Shown piece by piece: positions 46,049 through 57,536 of a DNA stretch of 64,000 nucleotides. Position numbers and translations under genes: made by a program. The stretch covers positions 1,302,001 through 1,366,000 of the forward strand of contig JALRMH010000001.1 in assembly GCA_026119935.1 (NCBI GenBank), read 5' to 3'. The DNA is from Endothia cerciana (taxonomy: Eukaryota; Ascomycota; Sordariomycetes; Diaporthales; Cryphonectriaceae). Under the pieces are notes generated by a model. The model saw nothing but the letters and a program-made list of their open reading frames with translations. It was not told where the DNA came from and did no database searches. Position 1 is the stretch's first letter. Every line of letters starts with the position of its first letter.

Positions 46049-46727
46049 GCAGCAGCGATCCCCAAGAGACGGTCACGGTCATCGTCGGGGGGAATGCCTT
46101 CAAAGTTTACAAGGAGTTGCTGGCCAAGGATTCGGTCTATTTCGCCAGGGCCACAAACGGGCCTTCTCGCAAGGACAAGACGCTCATCATCAGCCTGGAC
46201 AACGGCGTCACTGCAGCAGAGTTTGGCCTCTACGTCGACATCCTCCATCGCTCGTACTTCAATCAAGACTTCACAACTCCGACGAGGCAACACGGGCAAG
46301 TACTGTCACATAGTCGGGGTCGCGAGATTGTGGAGTCTGGCACACCGGCTCTTCAACCGTCGTCTTCAAAAGATCGCCGAGGAAGCCTTCGACCGTGGCC
46401 TAGGGGCCCTCACCGCTGGTCAAGTGGGAGGCGCAATATGTGAAAGCGAAGGCTGGTGGATCCAACCTGAAACACGTTATCAGGAATATCACAGGAGCCC
46501 TCGTCTATTGTGAGGAGTACGACGTGCCGGTTAAGGACAGACTGGTCGAGGGGCTGGCAAACATGCCTGTTCAGCTCTTCACAACACATTACGACGGGAT
46601 CGAGCCCGAGCTGCGATGCGCGGTCACCAAGAAGATGCTCAGGCGGTTCGAGAACCTCGACTCGAAGCGCCCTTCAGAGACAGCTGCGGATGGCACCCCA
46701 CCGGCCAAGGGACGGAAGCGGGGCTGA
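46049..46727 (+). pseudogene. Decayed BTB/POZ-domain gene
   Basis: Three consecutive frames together resemble one fungal BTB/POZ protein. Frame 1 (46057 to about 46280) reads TVTVIVGGNAFKVYKELL, AKDSVYFARA, then TLIISLDN and EFGLYVDILHRSYFN, the BTB core. Frame 2 (about 46310-46410) reads VARLWSLAHRLFNRRLQKIA, the usual helix after the core. Frame 3 (about 46425-46727) reads VKAKAGGSNLKHVIRNITGA, VYCEEYDVP and ELRCAVTKKMLRRFENL to a stop at 46727. The frame changes at about 46280-46310 and 46415-46430 have no plausible introns of usable length, and no ATG precedes frame 1 in phase unless a very short intron (about 35 nt, GTGACC...GGGCAG) is used. Two frameshifts suggest a pseudogene; sequencing error or unusual splicing are alternatives. 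It lies beside an AT-rich repeat-bearing tract. Confidence 0.58.
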
Positions 46728-47651
46728 TGGACTGGGGAGGAGCATCCCCAGAGAGAGAACGGTGTTCATAATACGGGAGATTACCTCGGTGAAGCATGCC
46801 TCTATGGAGGATGTCCAGGGGGAGGACGAGTGGCACAGGTTCGCGCGGGAGGGAGGACACGCTGGCTGATTGAGGCGGACAAGATCGATGGTTCAGCCGT
46901 GGACACCACAATGAAAACAATCCCTGATGCCATCTCCCGAACGGGCAAATTTGTGTCCCCCTCGCGCATCATGTGAGAGACATGAAAGAGCCTGACCCTG
47001 CTATCTCGACGTGTGGCGGGCTGCCAGGCTGTGAGAATTATCAATGGCTGATATTCATTCTGCGGCCTGCCCTTCGAGCCTTCGCGTCCCGTCGCGGCAG
47101 TGCACATGAGGGTGGCCAGTCAGGTCTATGCGCGATGAAAGTCTGCCATTTGGGGGGGGAGGGGGGAGCGGGTTCTGGAAATCTCCAGTGGTCGTCGGCC
47201 TGCAGGGGTTTCGATGCAACGTCGAGGTGGTCCCACCAACCAGGGTCTCAAAACAAACCCCGTGCAAATCGCCGCGGGCAGGATCCAGCATGCACTCAGA
47301 TTGGCGACCCTTACTTAAGTACGCGAGGGGATCGATGGAATCCTTTCGCCGCCGAGGGGGATTCATGAGGTCGATCAGCTGAAGGAGGGCTCATTTTGAG
47401 ATTTCAGAGGTGTTGCTTTCTTAATCGTCATATAACCGTCGAACCCACGTTGACACCCCGTCTTGTTGTGAGATCTTGCCCCTCGCCACACCACGGCCGG
47501 TTGAGAAGCGGACGGCACGATTCAGGGGCTCGGCCGGGAACCCGGCACCGAACGTGGCCAGGTCTCACCGGATCGCCGACGACAGAGGAGGTGATAGCCG
47601 TGCCGTGCCGTTGGAGTAACACAACCTGAACGGCGGATTTCACCCCAGAAG
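46728..47651. other. Spacer and promoter of the multicopper oxidase gene
   Basis: No gene recognised; G-rich run at about 47152-47167. The last 250 bases are likely promoter and leader of the following gene. Confidence 0.55.
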
Positions 47652-49786
47652 ATGGGCCACTACAAGCAGCTCCGGTCCTCTTCACCCGTGCATGGGCACC
47701 GGGGCGGCGCCGGTCTCGAGGTCCCGGATAAGACCGGGGCGGTCGATGAACAGAAACAACGACTCCTGCCCGAAGATGGCGAGGAAGCTGTACCAACAGA
47801 GGACCTGGACGACCCACGAAGGAGACGGAGGAAATGGTGGCGCCTAGGGCTGTTTGGCCTGGCTGGAATCGTCCTTCTCACCATCGTCGCCGGCCTCCTC
47901 TACTGGCTCTACCTCTCGGAGAAGGAAACAGAGATAGCCAACACGTTCCGGCGGCCATCATCTGACTATGTGGTCGATCCAAATTGGGACTATAGCGCCG
48001 CCCCGGCGGTGCGCGAGTATCACTGGGTCATCTCGGACCTCGCAGCAAACCCGGACGGTGTGTTTCGGCCCATGGTGGTGATCAATGGGCAGTTTCCCGG
48101 GCCCATGATAGTGTGCAACGAGGGAGATACGATTGTCGTGAACGTGGTGAATCAGGCGAGGAACGCCACCGCGATACATTGGCACGGCCTCTTTCAAAAC
48201 GGCACTGTCTTCATGGACGGTACAGTCGGGGTGACGCAGTGTCCTATCGCATCAGGCCACTCGTACCGGTACGAGTTCACCGTAAAAGGGCAGGCCGGAT
48301 CATGTGAGTGCACCTAATTACTCCATTACAAGATCGAGCTGAAGGCTGATCGGTGCAAGACTTTTACCACGGGCATCAAGCTGCTCAGGGCCTGGATGGC
48401 CTCTTCGGGCCCCTGGTCGTCCTCTCAGGAGAAGAGAAGAACAACCAGCCAATAGCATACGACACCGATCGTGTCATCATGGTACAGGATTGGTACCACG
48501 ATGTCTCTGATGGGCTGTTGAGGCAGACCCTCTCTCCAGGAAGCGAGGCATCGCCGGTCCCCAATGGAGCGCTCATCAACGGGGCCAACAAGCTCGACTG
48601 CTCACTACACCCAGGCAGGCACTGCGACAGCTCTTCGGCTTTCCTGCCGACCTTCGATCTCGAACCTGATAAACGCCATCGGCTCCGGATCATGAACGTG
48701 GGCGGCTTCGCCTGGTTCGAGGTGAGCGTTGACAAGCACCTCGACCTCCCCGTCACAGAGGTCGACGGCGTCACCGTCGAGCCCAGTTCGGACTCGGCCG
48801 TCCTCGTCGGTCCCGGTCAGCGGTACAGCGTCATCCTCTCCACAAACCAGACAGACCAGTCCGGTCTCTACTGGTTCCGAGCGCGCATGCTCAGCCACTG
48901 CTTCGCCGAGAATGTCCTGCCCGACAAGGGCGTGGCCTCTGCCCAGGCCATCATCCGCTACGGCGCGACGGAGCCCTCTGCGCAAGCTGGGGGGCCACCC
49001 GACCTCCCCACGACCGTGGCCGACAGCGGTAAGTTCACTGTCACCTGCAAGGACCGGGCGCCAGGGTCATACAAGCCCCTGCCGGCGCGAGCGGCCCCCG
49101 AGTACGCGCACCACTCGTGGTACCTCCGCGTGAACCTCGAGATTGGCGACTGGCGGCTCGAGCGGGGGTTCCTCAACAAGAGCACCCTCCGGCCGCAGCT
49201 CCACTCGCCGAGCCTCCACCGGGTCGTGGACGGCCTGCGGGCGGGGAACGTGTCCTTTGACGCCGAGGGCGTGAACGACGCCGCCTTCGACAAGAAGCAC
49301 GAGCTGGTCGTCAGCTCCGGGGCCGTCGAGGTGGTCGACGTCATACTCCAGAACTTCGACGAGGGCAACCACCCCTTCCACCTGCACGGCACGCAGATGT
49401 ACGTCCTCGCCGCGGGCCACGGGTACTTCCCCGGCTACGAGAAGCTCGGCCTCAGGCCCGGGGGGAGGGGCCTGCTCGACGCGGGCAACGACTCGGTCGT
49501 CGCGAACCCGACGAGGCGGGATGTCACCACCGTCGAGGGGTTCGGCTGGACGCTGATCCGGTTCGTCGCGGACAACCCCGGGGTGTGGCTCTTCCACTGC
49601 CACATGATCTGGCACGCGGAGGCGGGCATGGGCATGCAGTTCGCATCGCGGCTCGACGTCATGAGGAACTGGACGATACCCGAGCAGAGCGCCCAGCTGT
49701 GTGCGGCGCCGGTCCAGGAGCTGGAGAAGGGGGCGACGCCCAAGGATAGTATATGGTACGGGCATTTCGCGTCGGACGATCCATGA
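47652..49786 (+). CDS. Multicopper oxidase with N-terminal membrane anchor (laccase/Abr1-like)
   Basis: Extracellular-facing oxidase coupling substrate oxidation (phenols, pigment precursors or Fe2+) to O2 reduction. Exons are 47652-48303 and 48360-49786, giving 692 aa, with three cupredoxin domains. Residues 1-63 are hydrophilic and end RRRRRK; a single membrane helix follows at about 65-88, giving a type II topology instead of a cleaved signal. Copper ligands are complete: HWHG at 176-179, YHGH at 220-223 (joined across the intron), HPFHLHG at 555-561 and HCHMIWH at 630-636 with an axial Met at 641. The block LFQNGTVFMDGTVGVTQCPI is typical of ascomycete laccase-like and Abr1 enzymes. N-glycosylation sites are frequent. 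The single 56-nt intron ends in AAG. Substrate cannot be told from sequence; melanin or iron roles are both possible. Confidence 0.93.
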
Positions 49787-50629
49787 CATTAAGCATGGCG
49801 ATGAATAGTTCCTAGGAGTACATATTTGGCATATAATTAGAAAGCGAGGTCCTACTATATACAGGAGACGACATCGCGCCCGTGCGAGGAGAACGGGGTC
49901 TGCCACCACCCCATCATGAACAGCCCTTCGAAGCGCGAGAAGAAGAGGGCGGCGAAGAAGCACGTTCGCTTTGCCGATGCGGACGAAGAATGACCAGGCG
50001 GTGGCGGTGATGAGGCCCTGCGGCTGAGCGACCGGCGTGCGGGAGGCCAGAGCGGAGACAAAGTGATGGGAAGAAAGTGTTAGGAGAGTGGCAGAGACTG
50101 GAAGATGCGTAGAAGGTCTTGATTGCTGAGAAGGAACGGCATGTATCATGGTACAACAATCGGAATAAATAACTACGACGTGCATATCCTCCATCAAGGG
50201 GGAAGTCTTTGGTAAGATGGGTTTTCACCGCCCACTGCTTGAGTTTATAGCGTTCGTAAGGAAAAATTTTATTCTCACACCCGTTTCTCGCTTCCACAGC
50301 TCAACACTCGGAACCAGCTCCATCATCTCATCAGCGCCGGCCCAGAACGCTCATGAATAAGAGGTAACCACAAAAGCTCTCGAAGAAAGGGTTCCGCAGC
50401 CGGTGACGGGCTCAGTACATCCGAGAACAGGGTATGAATGAATCGAAGCATAATCTCAACACCAAAAATGGTATCGCCAAATCGAAGAATCTTCGCCAAT
50501 CATCAGAAAGAAGTCCCATCCAACAAGCCAGACCATGCAGATGCCCTGATCCAAACGCCAAGTAACTACAAGATGCCGTACATGTCTTCATCACGCCCCG
50601 CTCGAGTCAACTCGGAGCCCCCTCGCGAT
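49787..50629. other. Convergent spacer
   Basis: 3' flanks of the multicopper oxidase (+) and the fibroin-3-like gene (-). Long antisense frames entering from the oxidase gene are compositional shadows. Nothing else seen. Confidence 0.55.
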
Positions 50630-52539
50630 CTACCTTGTGGCCTGGTATGGCTTGTACCCAGGATACGCAGCGGCCTGCTCCTCCTGGCCACCACCCGCGC
50701 CGTACGCCTCGTCGTACGTGTTCGATCTCGTCGGCCTGCTGAAGTTCGGTGACCTTGGACCCGACTGCACATCGGCTGTGTACTGTCTCTGCGGCGGCGC
50801 GCGATTGGCCAGCGGCGGAGGGCGGTTACCCGTGGGCCGCGACGACTCAGAGAATTGCCGTTGTGGTGGGGGGGCCGTCTGCGCGGAGTCGTTTGAGTAC
50901 TGTCGATACGGTGGTGCACGCGGTTGCGGGCCGCGGCGGGGCGCGGTGTCTGCGGACCACTGCCGCTGAGGACCTGGGGAAGATCGTGGGCCTGGAGCTG
51001 GGGAGAAGGACCTCGGTGGACCTCCTTGGGCAGGCGAGAACGTCCTCGGGGGTCCTTGTGATGCGGGAGAGTATGTCCGCTGCGGGGCGTTGGCGAACTG
51101 ACCTTGCTGCTGAGGTGCAGGAGAGTACGTTCGTTGCGGAGCGTTGGAGAACTGGCCTTGCTGCTGCGGCGCAGGCGAGTACGTTCGTTGCGGAGCGTTG
51201 GAGAACTGGCCTTGCTGCTGCGGCGCAGGCGAGTACGTTCGTTGTGGAGCGTTGGTGAACTGGCCCTGCTGCTGAGGCGTAGGCGAATAAGTCCGCTGAG
51301 GTGCGATGCGCGGGTCGAACGAACGCTCGCTGTTAAATTGGCCCTGAGAGGGAGCTGGCGAACCGCGCGAACGATCTGGATACGCACCCCCTCCTGCCAT
51401 AGAGTGGCTCGAGCCCCCCGTCAGGGATCGCTGGGGAGGGGCCCTGCCGTATGGCTGGTTCATGCCGGTGGAAACGGCGCTGTTGGCACCGTATTGGTCC
51501 AGACCACCATATCCATCGGGCTCCTGCGTGAAGCCGTTCTGCCCGTAGCCCACTTGTGACTGTGCTCCGTAGTCCTGGCCCATGGCGCCTCCTGTGACGC
51601 CCCAGCTCTGTTCCGTATGGGATGAGGCTGTCGACTGGCCGTAGGCATTGTGCATCTGGCCATAGCCACCCTGCCCAGGCACGTTGTTATATGTGTTTGC
51701 CCCGGGTGCACCGGCACCGCCCATATATCCGCCCGAAGCAGCTATGCTGCCCGGTGGCCCATAAGGGCTGACGCCGCCCTGCACCGGCGTCCTCGTCCCG
51801 GGAGTTCCAGCTGGCGACATCCCGTTCACGAGGGGTGCATTCAGCTCGTTGGCCTCCGGCGGCTTCAGCTGCTGTAGCTCAACCGCCTCCTCTTTAAGCT
51901 GCACCTTCTTGCTTTCCGAGTCCCCCCACGTAGGCATGGCAGGGAGGGAATCCTCGCTCTCGGGATTCTTGGAGACATCGAAGCTCGCGTATTGGGGGGC
52001 CTCATCGGCCTTGGCTGTCGGTGTCGGGCGGGTCCAGGGCAAGGTGCCTGTTGACATCGGGTCGTGGGGTTGGTAGCCCTTATCATCTGGAAGGTTTCTG
52101 TAGGGTTCGTCGAGATGTTTGCGTCTGCCCCCCTTGGGTGTATCGCAGCAGCCGCAGCAGTTTCCGCAGCACTTCAGGCAGTAGCAACACTCGCAACAGC
52201 AGGAGAGGCCGCAGCAGAGACATCTTGCTATACACCAGACGACAGATAATACGATGAGGGACCCTATTATAATTATGGCGATCACGGGCCATCTGTCCGG
52301 GGAATGTCAGCATACCTGTATACAGGGTATTCGAGAGCAGTAGAGGGTGTGCCGTACTTGCAATAGACCACCTCCATGCAGTTGCTCCAACTTGAGAAGG
52401 CCGTCTTGACGTCCGAGATGTTCCCCTCGGCGTCGCTGACGATATCCCTCTCCACGAATGCGTGCTTCAGGCTCCTCGCCAACATCTCCCCCACCCCTCC
52501 CCGCAAGCTCCTCGCCATCGCCACGTCTATCGACGGCAT
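50630..52539 (-). CDS. Fibroin-3-like single-pass membrane protein with Cys-rich segment and repeat tail
   Basis: Fungal membrane protein of unknown function, resembling proteins annotated as fibroin-3 related. Exons are 52539-52358 and 52292-50630, giving 614 aa. The N-terminus MPSIDVAMARSLRGGVGEML, then KTAFSSWSNCMEVVYCKWPV, is conserved in the family as I recall it. One membrane helix spans about 62-82. It is followed by 16 cysteines between residues 81 and 110 (CLCCGLSCCCECCYCLKCC and more), a strong candidate palmitoylation cluster. The remaining 500 residues are disordered and Pro/Gln/Gly/Ser/Tyr-rich. They contain a block of 18-residue repeats (APQRTYSPAPQQQGQFSN) and many PQRQYS/PPRSFSPA variants. 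A cytosolic scaffold or cell-wall/eisosome-linked role is possible but not shown. The last residues are YPGYKPYQATR. Confidence 0.88.
51055..51304. repeat. 54-bp coding minisatellite
   Basis: Four full and one partial copies of a 54-bp unit inside the fibroin-3-like gene, encoding 18-residue repeats. Copies differ at single positions (PTP/PAP, FTN/FSN/FAN). The unit length is a multiple of three, so copy number can change without frameshift. Confidence 0.92.
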
Positions 52540-54563
52540 CTTGACACACTAGTAGGGCGTGGGGCCCCGGATGGGCAGGATTCAGGACGTGTGTCTCAAC
52601 TCGACACCAGGGGAGTAGTATCCCTCGGCCTTCGGGTATGTTGTTCGTGAAGTAATGCTCGCTTTGCTATAGGGCCATGATTCGTTTCGTTCGTTTGTGT
52701 GTTCGTTCCTATGTGCTCGCTTCAACCCTCTTGCAGTGGTTCTTTTTGGTTCAAGACAGACGGGGCCAGAGTTCAGGCGGCCGTCACGCAGCGCCTTGTG
52801 TGGCCAACAGAAAAGGGGCGCAGCGACACAGCTGACCGTGCTCCCAGACCAGTGAATGCAGTGGCGGCGTAAACGACGTTATTCCTCGTCCGAGCAGTAG
52901 AAGGGCGAAATGTCAAGGCTAGCCCTCTTCGCGATGCTGGCGATTTGGTAGACCGCGAGGGCACGAGACTTTGCGCGGTGATGCTCTGATCCCGTGAATT
53001 AAGCGCTGGCGGGTATAGCGATGTTCAATCGGGGAATGCAGGTTTGGGGGTACCCGGTGCAGATCCAAAGTGTCTCACTGATGCCCGTTGCGCTAATGTC
53101 AAGTGGATGGCGAGGTGGGACAGAGGAGGCGTGTGAACCACTCGCGAGCCCAGCGTTCTCAGACGTTTGTCTCGACGGCCAGGTCCAAAGGGTGATGGTG
53201 CTCAGCCACGCCACAGAGTGAACCAGGTGCTGACCCTGTGCCGCGCGATGCAAAGTCGTCGTCCCAAAATAATCCTTGGCACCCCCGCAGGGCCTGGCCG
53301 GACGACTCGCGTCCGTCGGTTGGAGTCGTGTCTGTCCGACGTTTCAAGAGTAATAATATGGTTGAAACCCTCGAGCTAACCAGCCCGTATCTGTTGGATG
53401 AAGGTTCGGACACGGGGTTGTGAAAGAAGGAAGATAATCAGAAGGATGTGGCCCGCAGGACAGATAATAAGCGCAACGAGACAATTGGGAAATAAAGATG
53501 GGCGAGGCTGGAGGATGAGGATCACCAGCCCCCCAACAACGAACCGAAGACCTCTGGACACGAGCACGTGTCAATGCGTTCTACCCCAAATGCAAGCTGT
53601 GTTACCAGTACCAGCATACATGAGCGGCCAGCAGCCGTTCATGTTGTTGTGAAAGGTGGACAGAGTTTGGACAACTCGAACTGAGAACCCAGCGACGAGA
53701 AGGAGGAGGCTGCAGATTGGAGGGACCGGATTTCAGGAGCTGCCATCGATAGCGGCCTCTCAAACTTAGCCTTGTCTGGCCCCTGCGAGTAAATTGCGAT
53801 GGGGTGTTCCTCAGAACATCCGAACATCCAAGGGGGGGGGCCTCCTCTGTCTGTGCTGGCCCGCGGGAAATAAGCATCGACATTGGCGGGCAAGGCCTGC
53901 GGGAGAGGAGAAGCAGCCCCGTAACTTTGCTGAATGCATACTTACAATCTTATCTGTATGCGTACTTGTATACAACAGTGACCCCCCGCTGACCTGCGGC
54001 GGCGTTCTTTGACAGAGCTTTCATATCTTGAGCTAGAGCTGCTCGGGTTCCCGCCGTCACCTGCGCGAAAATCTGATCCTGCAGCAGATTGGATCTTCAG
54101 GCACAATAGTTCGCTCTAACCTAGTCTGCAATGCCGCGCACTGACCAGGTTGCATCAAGATCCGTTGTTGACCAGGTCGCGGCAGATCGATGAGGGCACA
54201 TTCCGACTATCCGTAGTGAGGATTGATTTGTGAATTATGTTCACCTTGAGTCTATGGTGTTTCTAGTGTCAGAAGTATAGCCTTCTTGCCCCATGTTCTG
54301 CACAATTCCACAGAGAATTTGTCGTCTCACGACCCTGTCTGGGCCCCTCCACGCGCAGGCAGGTTGGTTGTGGCAATCTCGGTCTCTGATGTGGCCCACT
54401 TCTGCCCGCCGGCTCTGGTGGTCGTCCTCAGCTTCGTCCCATGGCCACGATGGTTTCAGGGGGGCCATTAGGAGATCATATATGGACCTTAAGCCGTGGC
54501 AGCATTGCAGGAAGTGGATGTCTCGGTCACAGACAGACCAAAGCAACGAGTCGCTTGGTGCTC
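52540..54563. other. Spacer, no gene recognised
   Basis: 2 kb between the fibroin-3-like gene start and the end of the RBM42-like gene. Only short unsupported open frames; a GTTCGTTCGTTTGTGTGTTCGT imperfect tract lies at about 52683-52707. Confidence 0.5.
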
Positions 54564-55688
54564 TCAGCCGAGCAATTTCAGTCCACTCTTCGTCTTCTGT
54601 CCAGGCTTAACTACGCCGCCTCCAGAGGGTCCAAGGTGCGGTGAGTATCCACCATCGCCGTTGCCTGCTCCGCTCCCACTGTTCTTGCCTCCCTTCTTCT
54701 TGAAATTCTTGCCCTTGTGCCTGTCATCCCTGTGGGCGGCTGGCTTGACCTCGGTCGTGCTCTTGCGGACCACGACCGGGTGGCTCTGAATGTATTTGCC
54801 ATTCATCTCCTTGGCGGCCTGAAAAAAGTCATCCGGGTCGCTGAAGCTGACAAAGCCGTAACCCTTGGACTTGTTCGTCCGTTTGTCCCGGATCACCTTG
54901 GCCTTCTGCACCGACTGCCATCGGGCAAATGCCTTGAGCAGCGAGTCATCCGTGGTCTCACCTGCCAGGTTACCCACAAAGAGCCGCAGGTGCGACGGGT
55001 CCCATTCTAGCAGCGAGTCGTCGGCCCACTTCTTGCCACCGCCCTCGCGATACACCGTCTTCTTTTTCTCGTTCGTAGTATTCGCAGCTCCTTCCTGCGC
55101 CGCTTTGGCAGCAGCCTCCGCATTGAAGGTCGGTCCAACGGTAGCGCCGGGCTTGCCACCGGCTGGTTTGGGACCAGCAGTGGCGGCAGCATCGGCTCCC
55201 TCCTTGGGCAGGTAGGCGCTCTGCCACTGCGCAATCTGCGCAGCCATGTCGGGGTCATAATTGGGATCACCGCGGTCGAACGGGTTCTGCGGGGCGGCTG
55301 GGGCGGCACCTGGCTGGGGAAACGGGTTGCGGATCTGAGGTGGCGTAGAGTAGGATCCCGTCGTGGCGGCAGCACCATAGTAGGTTGCCTGTTGTGCGTA
55401 GTTGGACGGGTAGTTGTACGATGTCGCACTGGCGCCGTAGGAGGGGCCTACGGCGGGTGCCTGGGGGTACGAGTATGTAGATGGAGGCGCGCCATAGCTA
55501 GATGCTGAGACGGGTGGTGTGCTGTAGGTTGGTGCGCTGGAATAGGATGCGCTGGGGTAGGATGCGCTGGCAGGGTACGACGAGGTGCCCGGGGTAGGGG
55601 AGAAGGTCGTCTTGAATCCGCCGCCTGATTTCGGAGGAGGTCGAGGAGGTAGGGAGTTCGAGAGACCTGGTGGACCCGGATATGACAT
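54564..55688 (-). CDS. RBM42-like RNA-binding protein
   Basis: RRM protein related to human RBM42, which binds pre-mRNA and hnRNP K; the fungal role is not well defined. One uninterrupted exon of 374 aa. Residues 1-130 are Pro/Ser/Tyr/Ala-rich and disordered with PSASY/PSYGA-type repeats. Residues 139-160 (RGDPNYDPDMAAQIAQWQSA) are a conserved-looking block. The single RRM spans about 234-311: RNP2 is LFVGNL and RNP1 is KGYGFVSF. The linker DSLLEWDPSHLRLFVGNL, GETTDDSLLKAF and KVIRDKRTNKSKGYGFVSF strongly match the RBM42 family. The basic tail (HRDDRHKGKNFKKKGGKN) may add RNA affinity or nuclear targeting, and the protein ends KTKSGLKLLG. No intron is needed. Confidence 0.92.
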   Translation of the reverse strand: MSYPGPPGLSNSLPPRPPPKSGGGFKTTFSPTPGTSSYPASASYPSASYSSAPTYSTPPVSASSYGAPPSTYSYPQAPAVGPSYGASATSYNYPSNYAQQATYYGAAATTGSYSTPPQIRNPFPQPGAAPAAPQNPFDRGDPNYDPDMAAQIAQWQSAYLPKEGADAAATAGPKPAGGKPGATVGPTFNAEAAAKAAQEGAANTTNEKKKTVYREGGGKKWADDSLLEWDPSHLRLFVGNLAGETTDDSLLKAFARWQSVQKAKVIRDKRTNKSKGYGFVSFSDPDDFFQAAKEMNGKYIQSHPVVVRKSTTEVKPAAHRDDRHKGKNFKKKGGKNSGSGAGNGDGGYSPHLGPSGGGVVKPGQKTKSGLKLLG

Positions 55689-57536
55689 GATGAATTTGAT
55701 GCGCTTCTTGACGGATGCACGACTTTCTGTTTCTTACCTGGAGCCCAGTCCGCGCCTACAGACTTTGCTCTCGATCCTCCGTTGACGTCGTAGAATCGGA
55801 GAATCTCTTGATGATTCGAGAGACAGAATAACACAGTCGGTATCCGTCAGTGGAGTCGCTTGGTGCAAGTTTGCGCAACTGGAACGATGGCGGAGTGGGA
55901 ATGACTTGGGGAGAAACATCGGACTGCTGACATGCAAGGAGGCAAGGTTGGCAGATATCGCGCCCAGAGCGCCCCAGCCACATGCGTCAGATTACGTAAT
56001 GTGCTGTGCCTGACGCATGACATGTGGATCTGTTGGCACTAGGTGAACCCTCCTACTCATCCGCAATCGGGGACGCAAGATTGTGTTCTTCACGCTACCT
56101 GTGGTTCGACCGCGCTGCAGCCGCTGGAGATTGCCATAACCAGAAGCTCAAGGCAATAATGCTATAGCTGGCGGTCTATTATCGCCAAGCAATCTCTCCC
56201 GGTATTATGGGCATGCGAATTGTCCAGGTTCCCCATGATCCAAGGGCCATCACGAGAGTAATCCAGCTCGGATCAGGAAGCCCGCACTGTACCATGTATA
56301 AGTCTACAATGATTTTCTCTTGTAGGGAGGTTATCCCATATCGCCGTCATCCTACTATCGACCGTAGTCGGCCTAGCCGGGACGGATTGGTCATGAGTTA
56401 TTTTTGTTCGTCTGTACAGAGAGACATGACTCACATTTTGTGAAGGTCTGTCTGTACATATTACCATTCTTCCTGTCGGCACGTCGGCCAGTTGATGCCT
56501 GTGATGACGTTTTTGGCGGGGCAGAGAAAGAAACCCAGAACCCACCTGCCCCTCGCTGGAAGTCCCTCCGATGCCCGCCGGCCAGCACTATGGCGCAAGG
56601 GCAATCCGCGCATGCCCAAAGTACAGTAGGAAGGATCCGATATTGCGATGGCGTGTACCAAAAGCTGGGTAAAATCTTCCGTCTCCCGAACAAGCCGGAG
56701 CCCCCTCTGAACACCCAACATTCCTCAGGACAGATCCGTCGGATCGCGAGAAGAGAGGCTCCCGTCTTCAGCGAGCCGCCTCGACACAAGCATTGACTCC
56801 TGCCCACCCAGGAAGCACTGATCCAGGGTAAGGCCACAGCGTTCTGAGCCAAGGTGCTCACCCCACGAGGTCAGGAAATGCCCATGTGCATTGATAGCCC
56901 GAGCGTAACAGAGGGTGGTGACCTCTGGACGCCGAGCTTCGAAACGCGAGAAGTGGATACCCTCACTTCCGTGTCCTCTGTACAATCTAGCCACCTTAAG
57001 GGGCTGTAACGAGACTGGTTTGAGCCGCGAGCCCATGAAAACGGGTGTCCAGGCTGTCTGTTCTCTGGAGACCACCCAAGGGCAGAGCGTGCTAGTAGTG
57101 TGCCCCCGTACTAGTATGGAGTCTCTGACAAGTGTTCGTACACGGTACGGATGGGGAATGGGAAAATGTTGGGCGGGGATGGGACCTGGGAACCTTTGGA
57201 GCAAGTAGCCTATACACAGCAAATTAGGAGGAATCACCACATGCCGGGAGACCGGAGACAGTTTAGAGCTCTTCCCTGAGTAAGCGTTGCCCACTTATTC
57301 CTAGCTTTGTAAGAGAGTGCCCGCTGCCCGCTGCCCGGGCCTGCCCAGGCGGGCCTGCTGCGATGATATATGCCTTTCCCCGAGTCCAAACAAAATCTGT
57401 TTCCTCCCACCCTCCAGCCCAAAATCCATCTTGGCCCCATTGCATCCTCTCCTCTCGATTGACCTCGAGACTCTTCCTTCAACTCTCGAGAGCCGCCACC
57501 CAACAACCCAACCTCCCCTCTTTGGATATCGCAAAC
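55689..57536. other. Divergent spacer, no gene recognised
   Basis: Promoters for the RBM42-like gene (-) and the 6-phosphogluconate dehydrogenase gene (+). The 170 bases before the latter are C/T-rich (about 57370-57530), typical of a strongly expressed housekeeping leader. Other open frames are unsupported. Confidence 0.55.

Noticed and set aside
38785..49786. Secondary-metabolite cluster (ABC transporter, methyltransferase, oxidase together)
   Set aside because: No polyketide, peptide synthetase or terpene backbone gene; LSM6 and long spacers interrupt; the ABC is of the vacuolar Hmt1 type.
49067..50197. 376-codon minus-strand ORF opposite the multicopper oxidase
   Set aside because: Same shadow effect; the sense strand carries all four copper motifs across this part.
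51055..51304. Regular repeats resembling a CRISPR-like array
   Set aside because: Repeats are directly abutting 54-bp coding units without spacers, and the organism is a eukaryote.
50566..51387. 273-codon minus-strand ORF within the fibroin-3-like repeats
   Set aside because: Out-of-frame reading of the 54-bp minisatellite; repeated units stay open in more than one frame without being coding.
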